DNA of 64,000 bases from Platynereis dumerilii (taxonomy: Eukaryota; Annelida; Polychaeta; Phyllodocida; Nereididae). The position numbers and the translations under genes are program-made. The notes beneath the pieces are model-generated. The model was not told the DNA's origin. It saw nothing but the letters and a program-made list of their open reading frames with translations, and did not search any database. Each line of letters starts with the position of its first letter. Within the stretch, counting starts at the first letter, position 1. Below are positions 21,402-34,095 of this stretch, one piece after another. The stretch spans positions 1 to 64,000 of the forward strand of contig JAPTHN010000253.1 of NCBI GenBank assembly GCA_026936325.1, written 5' to 3'.

Positions 21402-24257
21402 ACAAGAATCCGCGGATTCAAAACCGACCTAGCGCAATGAAATTGAAGGTGCCATTGCTTAAACCACTGAGCAACTGATATTGGAAGATAGGAGAAATAG
21501 TTGATTGGAAGATGCTAGACTATTAGTATAGAAGCAATGCAGTTTGAACAGATTTCTAAAAAAAAGGAAAGATGGCTGTCAAAATGGCCGCCATCTTTGA
21601 TTTCTCAACACGTTACTCATCCATACCCACAGGCCAATACCTGTACCAAATTTCATAACTGTAAGTGAAATATTAAGGTCACAATGGTCAGTTCAAGAAT
21701 GAAGAACGATGGCTGCCAAAATGGCTGCCACAAAGTGGCTGCCATCTTGGATTTCTCAACATGTTCCCGTCTGATACCCACAGTAGGGTGTTTCAGCTGC
21801 CCCCAATATTTTCTGATCCTGCTTGACCTTGGTCGGTATTGCAGTTTATATAGTAAAAGTCACATGTAAAATTTTGGCCCATTCTATAAATACATACCTT
21901 CACCAGAATTCACTTGAAGTTTATAATGTAATTCCCCATTGGCGAACTTGCAAATCCTGAAGAAATTGCAAAAATCAATGAAGGAATAGATATTTTTTCC
22001 TCAATCCATAGTTTCTGAGTAAGTTTTGGGAGGGTAATTCAAATCTGGAATCAGCTATTTTGTAGCAGGTCTACCCAAATGAGCTATGAAGTGTTGAATT
22101 ACCTGTACCAAATTTCATAACTCTTAAGTGAAATATTGAGGTCACAATGGCCAGTTCAAGAAATGAAGAAAGATGGCTGCCAAAATGGCGGCCATCTTCT
22201 CAACATGTCCCTGATCCATACCCACAGGCCCATACCTGTAACAAATTTTATAACTCTAAGCGAAATATTGAGGTCACTATGAGCAGTTCAATAAATGAAA
22301 AAAGATAGCTGCCAACATGGCCACCACAAAATGGCAGCCATCTTGGATTTCTCGACATGTTCCCAATCCATACCCAGAGTCCCATACCTGTACCAAATTT
22401 CATAACTGTAGGTGAGATATTAAGGTCACAATGGGCAGTTCAAGAACGAAGAAAGATGGCTGCCAAAATGGCCGCCACAAATGGCAGCCATCTTGGATTT
22501 CTCGACATGTTCCCAATCCATACCCAGAGTACTGTACCTGTACCAAATTTCATAACTGTAGGTGAAATATTATTGTCACAATGGCCAGTTCAAGAATGAA
22601 GAAGGATGGCTGCCAAAATGGCAACCACAAAATGGCCGCCATCTTGGATTTATTGACATGTTCCCAATCCATACCCAGAGTACTATACCTGTACCAAATT
22701 TCATAACTGTAGATGAAATATAAAGGTCACAATGGGCAGTTCAAGAATGAAGAAAGATTGCTGCAAAAATGGCCGCTGCAAAAATGGCCGCCACAAAATG
22801 GCAGCCATCTCGGATTTCTTGACATGTTCCCAATCCATGCCAAGAGAACCATACCTGTACCAAATTTCATAACTGTAAGTGAAATATTATGGTCACAATG
22901 GGCAGTTCAAGAATGAAGAAAGATGGCTGCCAAAATGGCCACCACAAAATGGCCGCCATCTTGGATTTCTCGACATGTTCCCAATCCATACCTAGAGTGC
23001 TATACTTGTGCCAAATTTCATAACGATAAGTGAAATATTATGGTCACAATGGGCAGTTCAAGAATGAAGAAAGATGGCTTCCAAAATGGCCACCACAAAA
23101 TGGCCGCCATCTTGGATTTCTCGACATGTTCCCAATCCATACCCACAGTACCATACCTGTACCAAATTTCATAACTGTAGGTGAAATATTAAGGTCACAA
23201 TGCGCAGTTCAAGAATGAAGAAAGATGGCTGCCAAAATGGCCACCACAAAATGGCCGCCATCTTGGATTTCTCAACATGTTCCCAATCCATCACCAGAGT
23301 CCCATACTTGTACCAAATTTCATAACTGTAAGCGAAATATTATTGTCACAATAGCCAGTTCAAGAATTAAGAAGGATGGCTGCCAAAATGACTACCACAA
23401 AATGGCCGCCATCTTAGATTTCCCGACATGTTCCCAATCCATACCCACAGTACCATACCTGTACCAAATTTCATAACTGTAGGTGAAATATTAAGGTCAC
23501 AATAGGCAGTTCAAGAATGAAGAAAGATGGCTGCCAAAATGGCCACCACAAAATGGCCGCCATCTTAGATTTCCCGACATGTTCCCAATCCATACCCACA
23601 GTACCATACCTGTACCAAATTTCATAACTGTAGGTGAAATATTAAGGTCACAATAGGCAGTTCAAGAATGAAGAAAGATGGCTGCCAAAATGGCCACCAC
23701 AAAATGGCCGCCATCTTGGATTTCTCGACATGTTCCCAATCCATACCCAGAGTACCATACCTGTACCAAATTTCATAACCGTAAGTGAAATATTATGGTC
23801 ACAATGGGCAGTTCAAGAATGAAGAAAGATGGCTGCCAAAATGGCCACCACAAAATGGCCGCCATCTTGGATTTCTCGACATGTTCCCAATCCATACCCA
23901 CAGGCCCATACCTGTACCAAATTTTATAACTATAAGTGAAAATTAAGGTCACAATGGGCAGTTCAAGAATGAAGAAAGATGGCTGCCAAAATGGCCGCCA
24001 CAAAACGGCAGCCATCTTGGGTTTCTCGACATGTTCCCAATCCATACCCAGAGTCCCATACCTGTATCAAATTTCATAACTGTAAGTGAAATATTAAGGT
24101 CACAATGGGGAAAAACCGTGGTTTACATCTGGTTTGTGGTTACTGGTTTGTGGTTACTGGTTTGTGGTTACTGGTTTGTGGTTACTGTTTATGGTTTCAC
24201 CTGATCCATTTACAGCTCCTGTATTAACCGGCCTCCGCTGTTAGGCCGGTTAAAAAG
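21402..24257 (+). mobile_element. Family A element, satellite-bearing, about 2.9 kb
   Basis: The 5' end is ACAAGAATCCGCGGATTC, containing the perfect palindrome GAATCCGCGGATTC, then the motif AACCGACCTAGCG. The core has about 15 tandem units of about 150 bp (AAGATGGCTGCCAAAATGGC, CATCTTGGATTTCTCGACAT, ACCTGTACCAAATTTCATAA). At 24125-24190 there are four GGTTTGTGGTTACT units. The 3' hairpin has stems AACCGGCCT/AGGCCGGTT followed by AAAAA. 21786-22100 is not core repeat and holds an exon-like piece. The structure resembles HINE/pearl elements of molluscs and insects (inference). Confidence 0.75.
21898..21956 (-). CDS. Possible host exon inside the family A region
   Basis: 59 nt on the minus strand between the acceptor GCAATTTCTTCAG and the donor GAAG|GTATGTA. 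One frame is open: ICKFANGELHYKLQVNSGE. It leaves in phase 1, which fits the acidic exon 20479-20626. It enters in phase 2, which does not fit a direct join from 44989-45124, so another exon would be missing or this is skipped or spurious. It could also be an exon fragment carried by the element. Confidence 0.4.
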
Positions 24258-24659
24258 GGGCTAAAGCAGGAGTATATAAGACAGTATTTTGAGAAATAGT
24301 TAGACAAGTATTTCTTTATTACATTGACTGTATAAGCGTCATCTTGTGTATAAACATAATAAATACAGTAAAAATTACCACCACTATTTCCCATGAAAAA
24401 AGGGCCTAAATGTTTAGACCCCCTAGGGGGCTAATGTAGGATAATGCCAAAACCTGACCGTCAGTTTTCATTTATATAAATTTGCCTTTCCAGGAGAGCC
24501 ATTTAAACAAAATGGCCGACAATAGCCTTTTGGACCAATTTTTGACGTCAATTCAAGAATATAGTGCATATTTCAGGATATCCGGCTCTTTGTTGAAACA
24601 TGCTTTAGCCAAAATGTAAACTAGGTTCACTTTCTACATTCATAAATAACATTTTTGCC
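24258..24659 (-). other. Intron sequence
   Basis: Begins with the inverted partner (24262-24296) of 21303-21385. CTAGGG-type palindromic DNA occurs at 24416-24434. No gene. Confidence 0.4.
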
Positions 24660-25437
24660 AGGTTTTACATTTCTCGTATAAATAGGCATTTCTGTATACC
24701 CAACTTAGCGCGGCAGTATTTTCTTGACTTCTGCAAATTTGGAAATGTGTAGAAATTGAAAATAGATATCCTAAAATTGCCAGTCTGAACACGCCTACCC
24801 TAATAGTCCATTATAAGTGGCTAAAACTAGTTGTTAGTTGACAAATTTCATTAAAAAAATTCACGTTTATTCCGAAATGGTTTTTTTTAGAGTCTCGGCA
24901 AATAAGCATCTTTTTTTAAAAAGCGAAAAACGTTAAAATCGCCCTAAGAAACATGTGAATAGCAAAGCTATCCCTACCTTTTCAATAAATTTGAATACAT
25001 AACCTTAAAGAACAGCATATGAGACATATATTTCATAAAAAATAAATGGTTAGCCTATTAAGACTTTTTCTATCCAGCCCCAGCAAATAGGCATTTTTTT
25101 AATTTCTTTAAAATGGTGCAAAAATACCAAAAAATAAAAAAAACACTGTAAGTTACTCCCATTTCTCAAAGAAGTCAAACATACCACCTTTAAGAACATA
25201 ATCTAATACACGTATTTCATTAAAAGAAACACGGTTACCCCAATAAGATTTTTCTACGCAGCCTCAGCAAATAGGCATTCTTTTGACTTGTTCAAAACGT
25301 TGTGAAAAAGGCAAAATCAAGAACATTGCTCTGAGTTACGCCCACAGAGCAGCTTTCCCCCTTATTTACTAGTAAAGCCAGTCATACAACCTCAAAGTAA
25401 ATAATCTAATATATATGTTTCACTAATAAAATTCTGA
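24660..25437. repeat. Degenerate tandem repeat, about 182 bp
   Basis: About four diverged units with CAGCAAATAGGCATTTTTTT landmarks at about 24895, 25083 and 25265, and CATAACCTTAAAGAACA-like landmarks between them. The array abuts the broken 3' edge of LINE-ii. Confidence 0.6.
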
Positions 25438-26534
25438 GAAAATCTAGCACAATTCTGTTGAGTTCCGCTTAGCATATGTTCAAGATAACTTTTGAATAAT
25501 TTCAAAGCTTTGTTCCTTATTCCATAGTGATAGAGTTTATCTAGTAAAATATTATGGTCTATAGTATCAAATGCTTTAGACAGGTCTATGTATATATTGA
25601 GTGGAGTATTACCTTTGTCCATTTCCAGGGTTATTCTATCTATCAATTCAAGCAAAGCTAATTCCGTTGAGTGTTTCTGTCAAAAACCATACTGACTATT
25701 GTAATATAAGTTTTGAGTTTCAAAATGATTATGTAGCTGATTAAAGATAACTCTTTCAAAGATTTGGGATATGCTATAATTTTCAAAAAGGTAGTTTTCA
25801 TTCTTTTTGTAGATGGGAGTAATTTTGGCAATTTTCAACTTTTCTGGAAAGCAACCATTATTTATCATTTGGTTGACTATCAAAGTTAAGACATCAGCTA
25901 TTTCATCTCCTATTAATCTAATTAACTTGTTTGAAAGTCCGTCTATACCACAGCTTGTTTTTGGTTTGAGTCCTGTTATAATTTTCTGAATATCTTCTTT
26001 GTTAACATAGTGAAATTGAAGATTTGCCTCATTATCAGAAGAATTTTTTATATAGTCTTTATATGATTTACCTGCAGGTTGTTCAATGTTTTCTGCTAAG
26101 GAAGGGCCTATATTCACAAAGTATCTATTAAATTCTTCTGCTATCTGATTTTGATCTAAGACTGGGATATCATTTATTAAAAAGTATCTCGGGAACTCCT
26201 CTTTTTCAGAATCTTTGTTTAATAATCCTTTTATTGTCACCCATGTTTTCTTTATATCATCTTTATATTTTTCAAAGCAGCTGGTATAATATGATTTTTT
26301 TGCTAAACGTATGGTCTTCTTAAGGATTCGATTATATGTACCAAGATTTGTCTTCAATGTTTCATAATTATGGTCGGATATGGTCGTTGATCGAAATTTC
26401 TTATACAATTGGTCCCTAAATTTTATAGATCGAATGATACCAGCAGTAATCCATTTTGTCTTACGGTGTTTATATTATTAAATCGAACCATTTTGTACGG
26501 AAGATGTTTTGCAAGTGCTGATGTTAACGTTCGA
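25438..26534 (-). pseudogene. LINE-ii reverse transcriptase, N-terminal half
   Basis: Motifs: SYYTSCFEKYKDDIKKTW linker, then LKPKTSCGIDGLSNKLI (motif 1 area), FPEKLKIAKITPIYKK (motif 2 lead), ISQIFERVIFNQL, QYGF, one in-frame TGA (probably a decayed CGA codon), KHSTELALLEL, and IDLSKAFDTIDH (motif A). The NYRPIS box is damaged by a small deletion near NYLFENYSIS. The catalytic YADD region is absent because the copy ends at KLFKSYLE. Confidence 0.78.
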
Positions 26535-27530
26535 CTAAGAGTGCAGTAGTTTGTTTGGATCATCTTCATAATTCACATTGAAATTTTCAAGCGAACACGA
26601 CTGTAATATTTCACTTTTAAATTTTTCATATGCAGCTGGAGTACTTACAAAAGTCTTAATACGTTTAGTGCATTTCTTTGCAAATCTAAGAAAGTCCAAA
26701 CATATAAAATATAGATAGTGATCAGATAGATTATGTTCTAAGATACCAGCTGTTGTTTTAGAGAATTGATTTGATAGTTTCACTAAATAGTAGTCAATCA
26801 GAGTGGCACTAGTACTGGTGATTCGAGTAGGAGCTGTTATTTTTGGAACAAAACCATTAGCAAGAATAAGTTCAAAGAAAGTATTAATATGGATATTTTC
26901 ATTTATCTTCAAGAGATTTAAATTAAAGTCGCCAGCAATAACTATGTCCATGGTCAATTGACTAAAGTCAGTCAGAAGCTTGTCAATTTCAGTGATAAAT
27001 ATCTGATAATCTTGGTATGAATTCCGAGGAGGCCGATAAATGTTTCCAACGATCAACTTCTTTGAACTTATTGAATTATCTATCGTTATTTCCAAAAATA
27101 AACCATCCCAATTTACTCCATTTCCTTGATACTGCAAGGTATTATATTTAAAAGAATTTCTCAGATAGATTGCAACACCACCATGTATGCTGCATGGGTC
27201 TTTGCTAGTAATTAAGTTATATATCCTTCAATTTGAAGTAGACAAGTATCAAAATCATTTCTCAGCCAGGTTTCTTGAACACATATAGCACTAAAGTGAA
27301 AATTGTTTTCTGAATATGATTCAAGATACACTTTTAATTCATCAAATTTAGCATTAAGTGACTGAATGTTCAAACTTAAAACAGTAAAAGTATCTAGTTT
27401 TCCACTCAGAAGGTCAGAAGCACTATTAAAGTCATAGTAGGCCGAGGGGGAAAAAATATCAGGAGATTCTTCACTATCACAATATCCTTCAAGGGAAGGA
27501 TACATACATTTACGTGCGGAGATGTACTGG
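26535..27530 (-). pseudogene. LINE-ii endonuclease domain
   Basis: The N-terminal part (27505-27212) has VLSLNIQSLNAKFDELK and AICVQETWL (catalytic Glu). After a frame break near 27140-27210 it continues with VGNIYRPPRNS, VIAGDFNLNLL (GDFN), TLIDYYLV and HNLSDHYLYF (SDH). These are the expected catalytic boxes of an APE-type LINE endonuclease. The region between YLRNSFKY and MQYQGNG is read in another frame. No ORF1 is seen upstream. Confidence 0.78.
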
Positions 27531-29344
27531 ATTCACATTACGCAAATGTTAGAAAAACATGATGGAATCGTTCGCATAAAATGGGTGATATGGTGAATAA
27601 ATCAACCTCAAGTTGTTTATATATATATATATATATCACTGCATCACTCAGGATTTGTGCTTTCTGAAGAGAAACCTTGATTCTGGTAAATTTTCAAGGA
27701 ATTCTGAATCAGTTGAGTGGGAACATTTTCTGAAATTTGATGAAATGACACAGAATTGCCCATAGCATTTCAATGGCTCCTGTAACATATGTTGTTATTT
27801 TCTCTGAGCTTCCAAACAGTTTCATAAATAAATTTATCTCCTCAATTTTTGCCGGAACAAATGGTGATCAATAGACTTCAATACAAATTGTTCCATGTAT
27901 TCATACGACATACATGATGAATTATATCTCATCAACAGCACAGACGTAAACCCAGGCTGTCCGGCTAATATGTTAACTAGAACGCACACATTGTGTGCAA
28001 TGGGCGGTAGATAATTGATTGTGTTTATCACAGTACTTAGAACTTTAGTCAGTACCATTATGCTGTAGACCCTGTTTTCAGCTGGTCCCATTGGAATAAC
28101 ATTGCAGTCAACAGAGCTTTGAGAGGTCCACCATCACCCAAATCTACCAAATGGAGCTGAAATACCACTTTGTATTTGGATCTTCATTTGCAGACTATAC
28201 ACCCAGAGCTAAGTGGACACAATAAACTACAGCCAAGGGCCAGTCATCGGAGTGGCCCATCCCTCGCTCTTCGGAGCCCAGGGAGGAACAACAACTACCA
28301 CTAGCACTAAAGATGGAAGTAGAAAAGGAACATGGCAGTTGAAAGATTGCAGAGCCTTCATGAGTCGTAAATAAATGAGTCGACTGACAACTAAGGCTAC
28401 TTACAGCACAGTCAAGTTATGCCCGGTGAGATGTCGCGATATGTGAAGTATATGACTCATACTGGATGTCCGGGCTGCCTGTGCAAAGTGAAATCATCGT
28501 CAATAGGGAGGACAACTGAGACGACCAAATCTCACACATCACAGCAATATGGGCGGCGCCCATAATTAACGAGAAATTATCTGTCCTGTGGGAGGACTAG
28601 AGTTCACTGTTATGAGACTAAACGACTTGCAACAACTTTTTTTTAAAATGATTACATTGGCAAGTATATATTTCATTCAAATTGTAAAATATCCAGCCCT
28701 TAGAGGGATTATCTGAAACTTCATGCAAATTTCAAAATTAGCTGTTGTGCATCAATAAGCATGCAGCTGATTTGTTGTCTTTCTTCCTTGTAATAAGCCC
28801 AAGTGACTGTACAGAAGTGCAATCATTGATTGCCAAATGACATGACATTGTATATGTGCACGCCATTATGACTGCATGATTACATGTGCACAACTTTTTT
28901 CTGCTGAAAACATGATTACAGAGATCGCCCTGTATAAATACGGTGATCAATAATTATGACAATCAAATCAACCGGGAGGTCTGGAAACCTTGTTTTGTAA
29001 TCAAACTGGTCTTACTCACACTCATTATGAAAGGCCAAGATTGGAAGCAATAATATCTCTGCTCCCTAAGAATTGTAGTCTTAGTTCGGTTGTTGTACCG
29101 AATGAGAGGCAAGTAATACAAATCAAATTGTTCAATACACGTGGATGTGACGGAAGGGTCATGTTTGATCTTGCAGTTCCTTGAACTGAGAAGCAACAGG
29201 TCTTAATTCACCATGTATGATGTGAAATCAGAAAGTTTCAACTCATACACCTGCAATAGAAATTATTTCTAGATCTTGAGTGCCCCAGTACCGTCATCAA
29301 CTTGAATGAGAGGCAACTAAAACATTGATTGAATCATGCTCCTC
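27531..29344. other. Intron sequence with one unexplained open frame
   Basis: A TA microsatellite lies at 27620-27640. The minus-strand frame 27834-28091 (85 residues: SIMVLTKVLSTVINTINYLP, PIAHNVCVLVNILAGQPGF) looks protein-like and ends in a basic tail, but has no known motif or good acceptor. The rest shows nothing recognisable. Confidence 0.3.
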
Positions 29345-29632
29345 AGCTTGGGATCCTACATATCGTAAGCCGTGTCTCGTCCAATAAGGTGAGGCGACCA
29401 AAATGACATGCATTCCCACCTTGAGTCCTTTTAATAATCCTCAGGTTAGAGTGATTTTTGCTCTGTATCAATGGATTCGAAAAAGCTAATAGGAACACAG
29501 ATATAGGGCGAAGGACAATTGTAACCACTGTAGGTCCAGTGAGCGTGTGTGAGTTGTCCCCAGTTGCAATCCAACTTGGGAGCCAGCAATGGGAAGCCAG
29601 CAGTGCTACCAACTGAGCTAGCTCTTCAACAT
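29345..29632 (-). mobile_element. tRNA-derived SINE-like repeat
   Basis: On the minus strand the head reads GAGCTAGCTCAGTTGGTAGC (A box TAGCTCAGTTGG), with a B-box-like GGATTGCAACTGGGG about 40 bases on. A body of about 200 bp unrelated to tRNA follows. The tRNA part is decayed and no target duplication was confirmed. Confidence 0.5.
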
Positions 29633-30185
29633 TATTCGAGCCATTGGTGGATCACTGGCATCATGGACACAGGAACCAGCAAGAAAATTCTACATTCTGA
29701 CAAATAAATTAAAATCACCCATGGATGTGGGCAGTTGGATATTGTTATAAGCAGTCTCAACAAGCACTCTTAGAGTTGCAGCACAGCCCATGCACATGCT
29801 TTGTCAGTGATATGTATAGTATGTTTAATGTTCAATTAAACTGGAAAAACGATCCGTTGTGCACATCTACGATGTTATTAATGCAATATACATATGATTA
29901 GAACTTCCACACTGGGCTGGTTTAGGCCAGAGCACTGGGAATTTCACCCCTTCATGGGATTTCAGGACAGAAGCATTACCGCCCTATGCATAGCATGGGC
30001 GGCAACTAGAATGGAGTGCATGAGATGCACAAACATATATATAGCTTGGCTACCAGTGCATGACATCGCACATCCCTCCTCCCCCCCCCCTATAGCGTTG
30101 CCGCTGACAGCATCCAGTTCTATCATACTCATTTTTGGTCCTTCCTACACATCCATTTCCATCCACCAATTTTTAGCTTCCAATT
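29633..30185. other. Noncoding DNA
   Basis: Nothing recognised. A short CCTCCTCCCCCCCCCC tract lies at about 30076. Confidence 0.35.
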
Positions 30186-30517
30186 CTCTGTAGTCACTTC
30201 TATGCATTTTTATCCACCCATTTTTACTCATTTCTATCCATCCAATTCTATCCAATCACTTTCTTGTCTATCCAATAACTTTCTTGTCTATCCACTCACT
30301 CTCATGTCTATCCACTCATTCTCATGCCTATCCACTCATTTTCATGTCTATCCACTCATTTACATGTCTATCCACTCATTATCTTGTCTATCCACTCATT
30401 ATCTAGTCTATCCACTCATTCTCTTGTCTATCCACTCATTATCTTGTCTATCCAGTCATTCTCATGCCTACCCACTCGCTCTCATGTCTATCCACTCATT
30501 ATCTTGTCTATCCACTC

Positions 30518-30535
<18 letters not shown>
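30186..30535. repeat. 20-bp minisatellite
   Basis: About 15 units of TCTATCCACTCATTMTCWTG, grading into the ATCT microsatellite. Long open frames here are by-products of the repeat. Confidence 0.8.
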
Positions 30536-30560
<25 letters not shown>

Positions 30561-30735
30561 GTCCGTCTATTTAACTATTTATTTATGTATTTGTCTATCT
30601 CTTTCTGTCTATTTTCTATCCACTCATTATGTTGTCTATCCACTCATTATCTATCTATCTACTCATTATCTATCTATCTATCTTTCTTTCTGCCTGTCTA
30701 TTTATCTATGTATTTGTCTATCTCTTTCTGTCTAT
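30520..30735. repeat. ATCT microsatellite, interrupted
   Basis: Runs of ATCT with decayed stretches (TATTTGTCTATCTCTTTCTG occurs twice). Confidence 0.85.
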
Positions 30736-31369
30736 TTTGCAACAAGACAGTGTTGAGACAAATACCCAAAAATGATGATTGACCTGCAGAGGGTACACTT
30801 TGCAATGCAAGAAGAATCACAGAGTAGCATTGACTGCATTGTGTGATTGGAATTAAGAAAATTCAGTGGGTGAATGATCACAGCTGAAGCAGGGTAATTG
30901 ACTTGTGAGGTAATCAGTTCATAGGTGTGAACCTTAATTGCACTGCAAAAAAGTCAAGAGCAATCCAGTCGCTTTGAAAAGAGAGATTCAAAGCACCATA
31001 CCCTAATCTAGCCTAGAATTGTGGGTGTTAATTACTAAATACACACAGTCTTGACACGGGTGATCACAATTATAGGTCTAGTTACTGTTACTGTATTGTT
31101 CTAGCACATACAGGGTGCGGCAAAAAAAATGCACCACTTGAACATCTCTAGCAGATCAAACAGAAAATTGCAAAGTTAAGTTTTGAGTGATGGGATATCT
31201 AGCCAAACATATTAGCAGTTGCCTAGCAGTTAAATAGTGTAAAATTAAAGTTAGAACACTGGCTAGTCTCAATAACGTACAGCCTCTGCAAAATCTTGCT
31301 TGCCCAAACCAAAAGCGACTGCAAAAAAATATACTTTGGCGACTGCTGGCCTACTGATCATTTCTGAAT
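30736..31369. other. Noncoding DNA
   Basis: At 31110 a lone mariner-like end, ACAGGGTGCGGCAAAAAAAA, is seen without a partner. Otherwise nothing. Confidence 0.35.
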
Positions 31370-31975
31370 TAGCCCTGGACACCTGTGGGACAGGGGTCAT
31401 GCATCGTCCCATTGGAGAATCATGAGACTTGAAAGACAGTGTTTGGGAGAGTTCAATTTTTGTTGTTAGCTTTATATTCATGTCAAAAACAAAAACATAT
31501 TTTGAAATAGACAGAATATGCTATTGACAGCAACCATTTTTATCATCAAAAACAATATGACATCTGCTGAATTATCCCTCAAACTCTAAAGATTAGATTT
31601 CTCCCTTATACATTGAGAAAATGGCTGAATCTGATTGGTCAGAATTGTGGCTTTGGTGATGATGTCACAGACAGCAAAAGTGACGTCATAACAGAGCATC
31701 AGTGACGTCACAGTGATGACATCACAGTTCAAAATGAGGCTGACAGCTGAAGCAAACAATTATTTAGCTTTCCTCCGACTTCAGGAGTGATTTACCCCGA
31801 CTTAGCAATGAGAGAATACCTTCAAAAAATAGCGCCGTCAGTAGATTAATATATCAGGTAAATGAAAATCTAGTTTTCGTAAAGCCTGTTACAGTAGTTT
31901 TATTGCCTTCCTTAATCTCCTAATTGAATGTCAAAATCTCAAGATTTTGAATGGGACGCATGGGTCCCAGGGCTA
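31370..31975. mobile_element. Mutator-like MITE, copy 1
   Basis: 606 bp, ends TAGCCCTGG...CCAGGGCTA, exact 9-bp target duplication TTTCTGAAT (31361-31369 and 31976-31984). Subterminal sequences are also partly inverted (GGGACAGGGGTCATGCATCG versus GGGACCCATGCGTCCCATT). No transposase. Copy 2 is at 36283-36908. 9-bp duplications point to the Mutator superfamily. Confidence 0.82.
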
Positions 31976-32106
31976 TTTCTGAATGCCATGAATTTTAAAT
32001 CATAAGGTGGCTTTAAGAAAGAGAACTAGAATGGGCGCTCGGAGAACACATAGCTTCGCTGTCCATTCTGAAATTGAACTTTGACTACTGCAAGATGCCG
32101 CACAAA
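31976..32106. other. Short noncoding spacer
   Basis: Nothing recognised between two inverted-repeat elements. Confidence 0.4.
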
Positions 32107-32352
32107 AGGGGCCGACCAGTCGATAGTTGGGGGGGGGGGGCTATGGCTTTCATACATTTTTTTTGCAAGCGGACATTCAACAAACTTTTTTTGGGTAAGT
32201 TTAACATTGCGGTACCCTGTTTACAGGTGGAAAACAAACTTTTTTTTCATGTAATGAACAATTTTTTTTTTCTGTGTCAAGTTGGAAACAAACTTTTTTT
32301 TTCACCAAAAAGCCATAGCCCCCCCCCCAAAGATCATCTGGTCGGCCCCTAA
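32107..32352. mobile_element. Small inverted-repeat element
   Basis: Ends AGGGGCCGACCAG...CTGGTCGGCCCCT. Inner arms repeat GGGGGGCTATGGCTTT in inverted form, and the middle has iterated AACAAACTTTTTTT. About 246 bp. No clean target duplication, so the superfamily is open. Confidence 0.6.
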
Positions 32353-33805
32353 AAAGTTGATTAAGACTTCTACTTATATGAAGGCTTGAATGTTATTGCA
32401 GCATCATTTGTTAGATGATCTACAATTGCATTCCAATTTCAGCAATTCTGGTCTGATTTTCATCAAATAAACATGTTGCTAATTTAGTGCTTAGACACCT
32501 TCTACAAACGTTTTATGGCTGTTTTTGCAGAGGAAATGTACAAATATATACCCTCTTGGCTGCTAGTGCTGCAGCAAAAAATTATAGTGCATGCTGCACT
32601 GCAGAGGCCTTTTTCAGATTTCTTTAATTGTGGGCCCAAAAAAGCTCCAATAGTCAGCAAAATTTAATCAGGTCTTGTGTAGTACAAATGAACACATCAG
32701 TGCTTTTCCTAGCCATTAGCCACATTAGCATTGGCTAATGCATCCTCCATGTGGCTAATGAAAATTGCATAATAATTATTTTGGATGCAAATTAGCCACA
32801 CATCCATGCATTTCACTCAAAATTGGCCTTTGTGGCTAATTCAATTTTGATCCCAGGAAAAGCAGTCTAAATCCATACAGTAGTTTTTGCAGGAAGCAAC
32901 TCACATACACACTAACGCACATGCTGAAGTGCCAGGGACCACAATAGTTTCTCAGCGAAGCTAATAACTCCAGTGAATATTTGGCATAGTAAGACCAGTT
33001 TCTGTGGTCAAGTGATCATTTTTGCAATGTTTGCTACTGATGACAGAATGATTCATCACCATTTCCCTATAAGGGCAAAAATATTAACACTGGGGTGTTT
33101 TAATTACATTATATTCAGGCCAAGACAAACCCACTATATAAGTCAAAAATGTAAGGCAGTTTGGTGGCTAAACAATATCATTTCAGGCCTTCTTTTTTGA
33201 AGGTTTTTGATTACATGGGTTCAAAACCTGGGAGATGAACACAAAATATTTCAAGTGGATCTTCATGATCAAAATGCCCAATGGCTGTAAATTAGATGAG
33301 ATAATGCATTTTTGGTCTCCAGCATCAGTTTCTGTGCCAGGCAAGTTAAATATCTTGACCTGATGGGGTGAATATGTATGTATTGGACCCCCACTCTCCC
33401 AGCTCATCAATTAAGCCTTGGAGTACCAACAAATTGGCTTGGAGGGCTGCACTTACCAAATATGTCAGTCTATCTATCGATCAACTGCAATGTGATATTT
33501 TAACAAGACTTTTTGCACTAGTCCATCTGATCTCAAGAATGCAAGGATGAACGCTTGTGAACAGATTTTAATATGTTATGCAATAGGCAGATTTTTAATC
33601 TGAACAAATCCAGGGATATATATTAATGAAACATTACTTAGCTAGTAGGTGGTAAGGGACGTAGGCCTACATAGCTCTACATCCAGGAAGAAAGAAAGAT
33701 CTGGCACGTACTGTGCCAAAAGTGGAGACACGGGACAGGTAGCTTGGGAAGCCAGGACCAACAAAACCTCGCTGAGATTGTATGAGAAGTCGAATGATAG
33801 TATCC
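32353..33805. other. Noncoding DNA
   Basis: At 32700-32860, TAGCCA/TGGCTA motifs recur in both orientations between TGCTTTTCCT and AGGAAAAGCA, possibly a decayed MITE without a target duplication. No gene. Confidence 0.35.
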
Positions 33806-34095
33806 CTTAACATCAGTTCCAATCCCACACGGATGCGGGTAGAAGGATATAGTTATGACAGGCAGTCCCAATTTGACCCGGAGGTCAAATGAGAGGTCGA
33901 ACATAACATCAGTTCCAATCCTGCACGGATGCAGGTGGAAGGATATAGTTATGACAGGCAGTCCCAATTTGACCCGGAGGTCAAATGAGAGGTCGAACAT
34001 AACATCAGTTCCAATCCTGCACTGATGCAGGTGGAAGGATATAGTTATGACAGGCAGTCCCAATTCGACCCGGAGGTCAAATGAGAAATAATCAT
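33806..34095. repeat. 96-bp tandem repeat, three units
   Basis: Units start ACATCAGTTCCAATCC at about 33809, 33907 and 34003 and contain ATATAGTTATGACAGGCAGT and GACCCGGAGGTCAAATGAGA. The minus-strand open frame across it follows from 96 being a multiple of three. Confidence 0.85.

Larger units (their letters stand above)
25438..27530 (-). mobile_element. LINE-ii, ORF2 region of a CR1/L2/Jockey-range LINE
   Basis: A minus-strand ORF2 with an APE endonuclease (27505 to 26535) and the first half of the reverse transcriptase (26534 to about 25490). It stops after FKSYLE and lacks motifs B and C. Its last 67 nt (about 25497-25563) are identical to the first 67 nt of LINE-iv, so both are the same family, one missing its 3' part and the other its 5' part. 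No tail or target duplication is seen. Confidence 0.8.

Noticed and set aside
30202-30782. Open frames of 150-184 residues
   Set aside because: They lie wholly in the TCTATCCACTCATT minisatellite and ATCT microsatellite.
31108-31140. Mariner-type element end
   Set aside because: Only one end-like sequence, no partner inverted repeat and no TA pair that could be confirmed.
32700-32870. MITE with TGCTTTTCCT ends
   Set aside because: Ends are short and flanks show no duplication; left as a note only.
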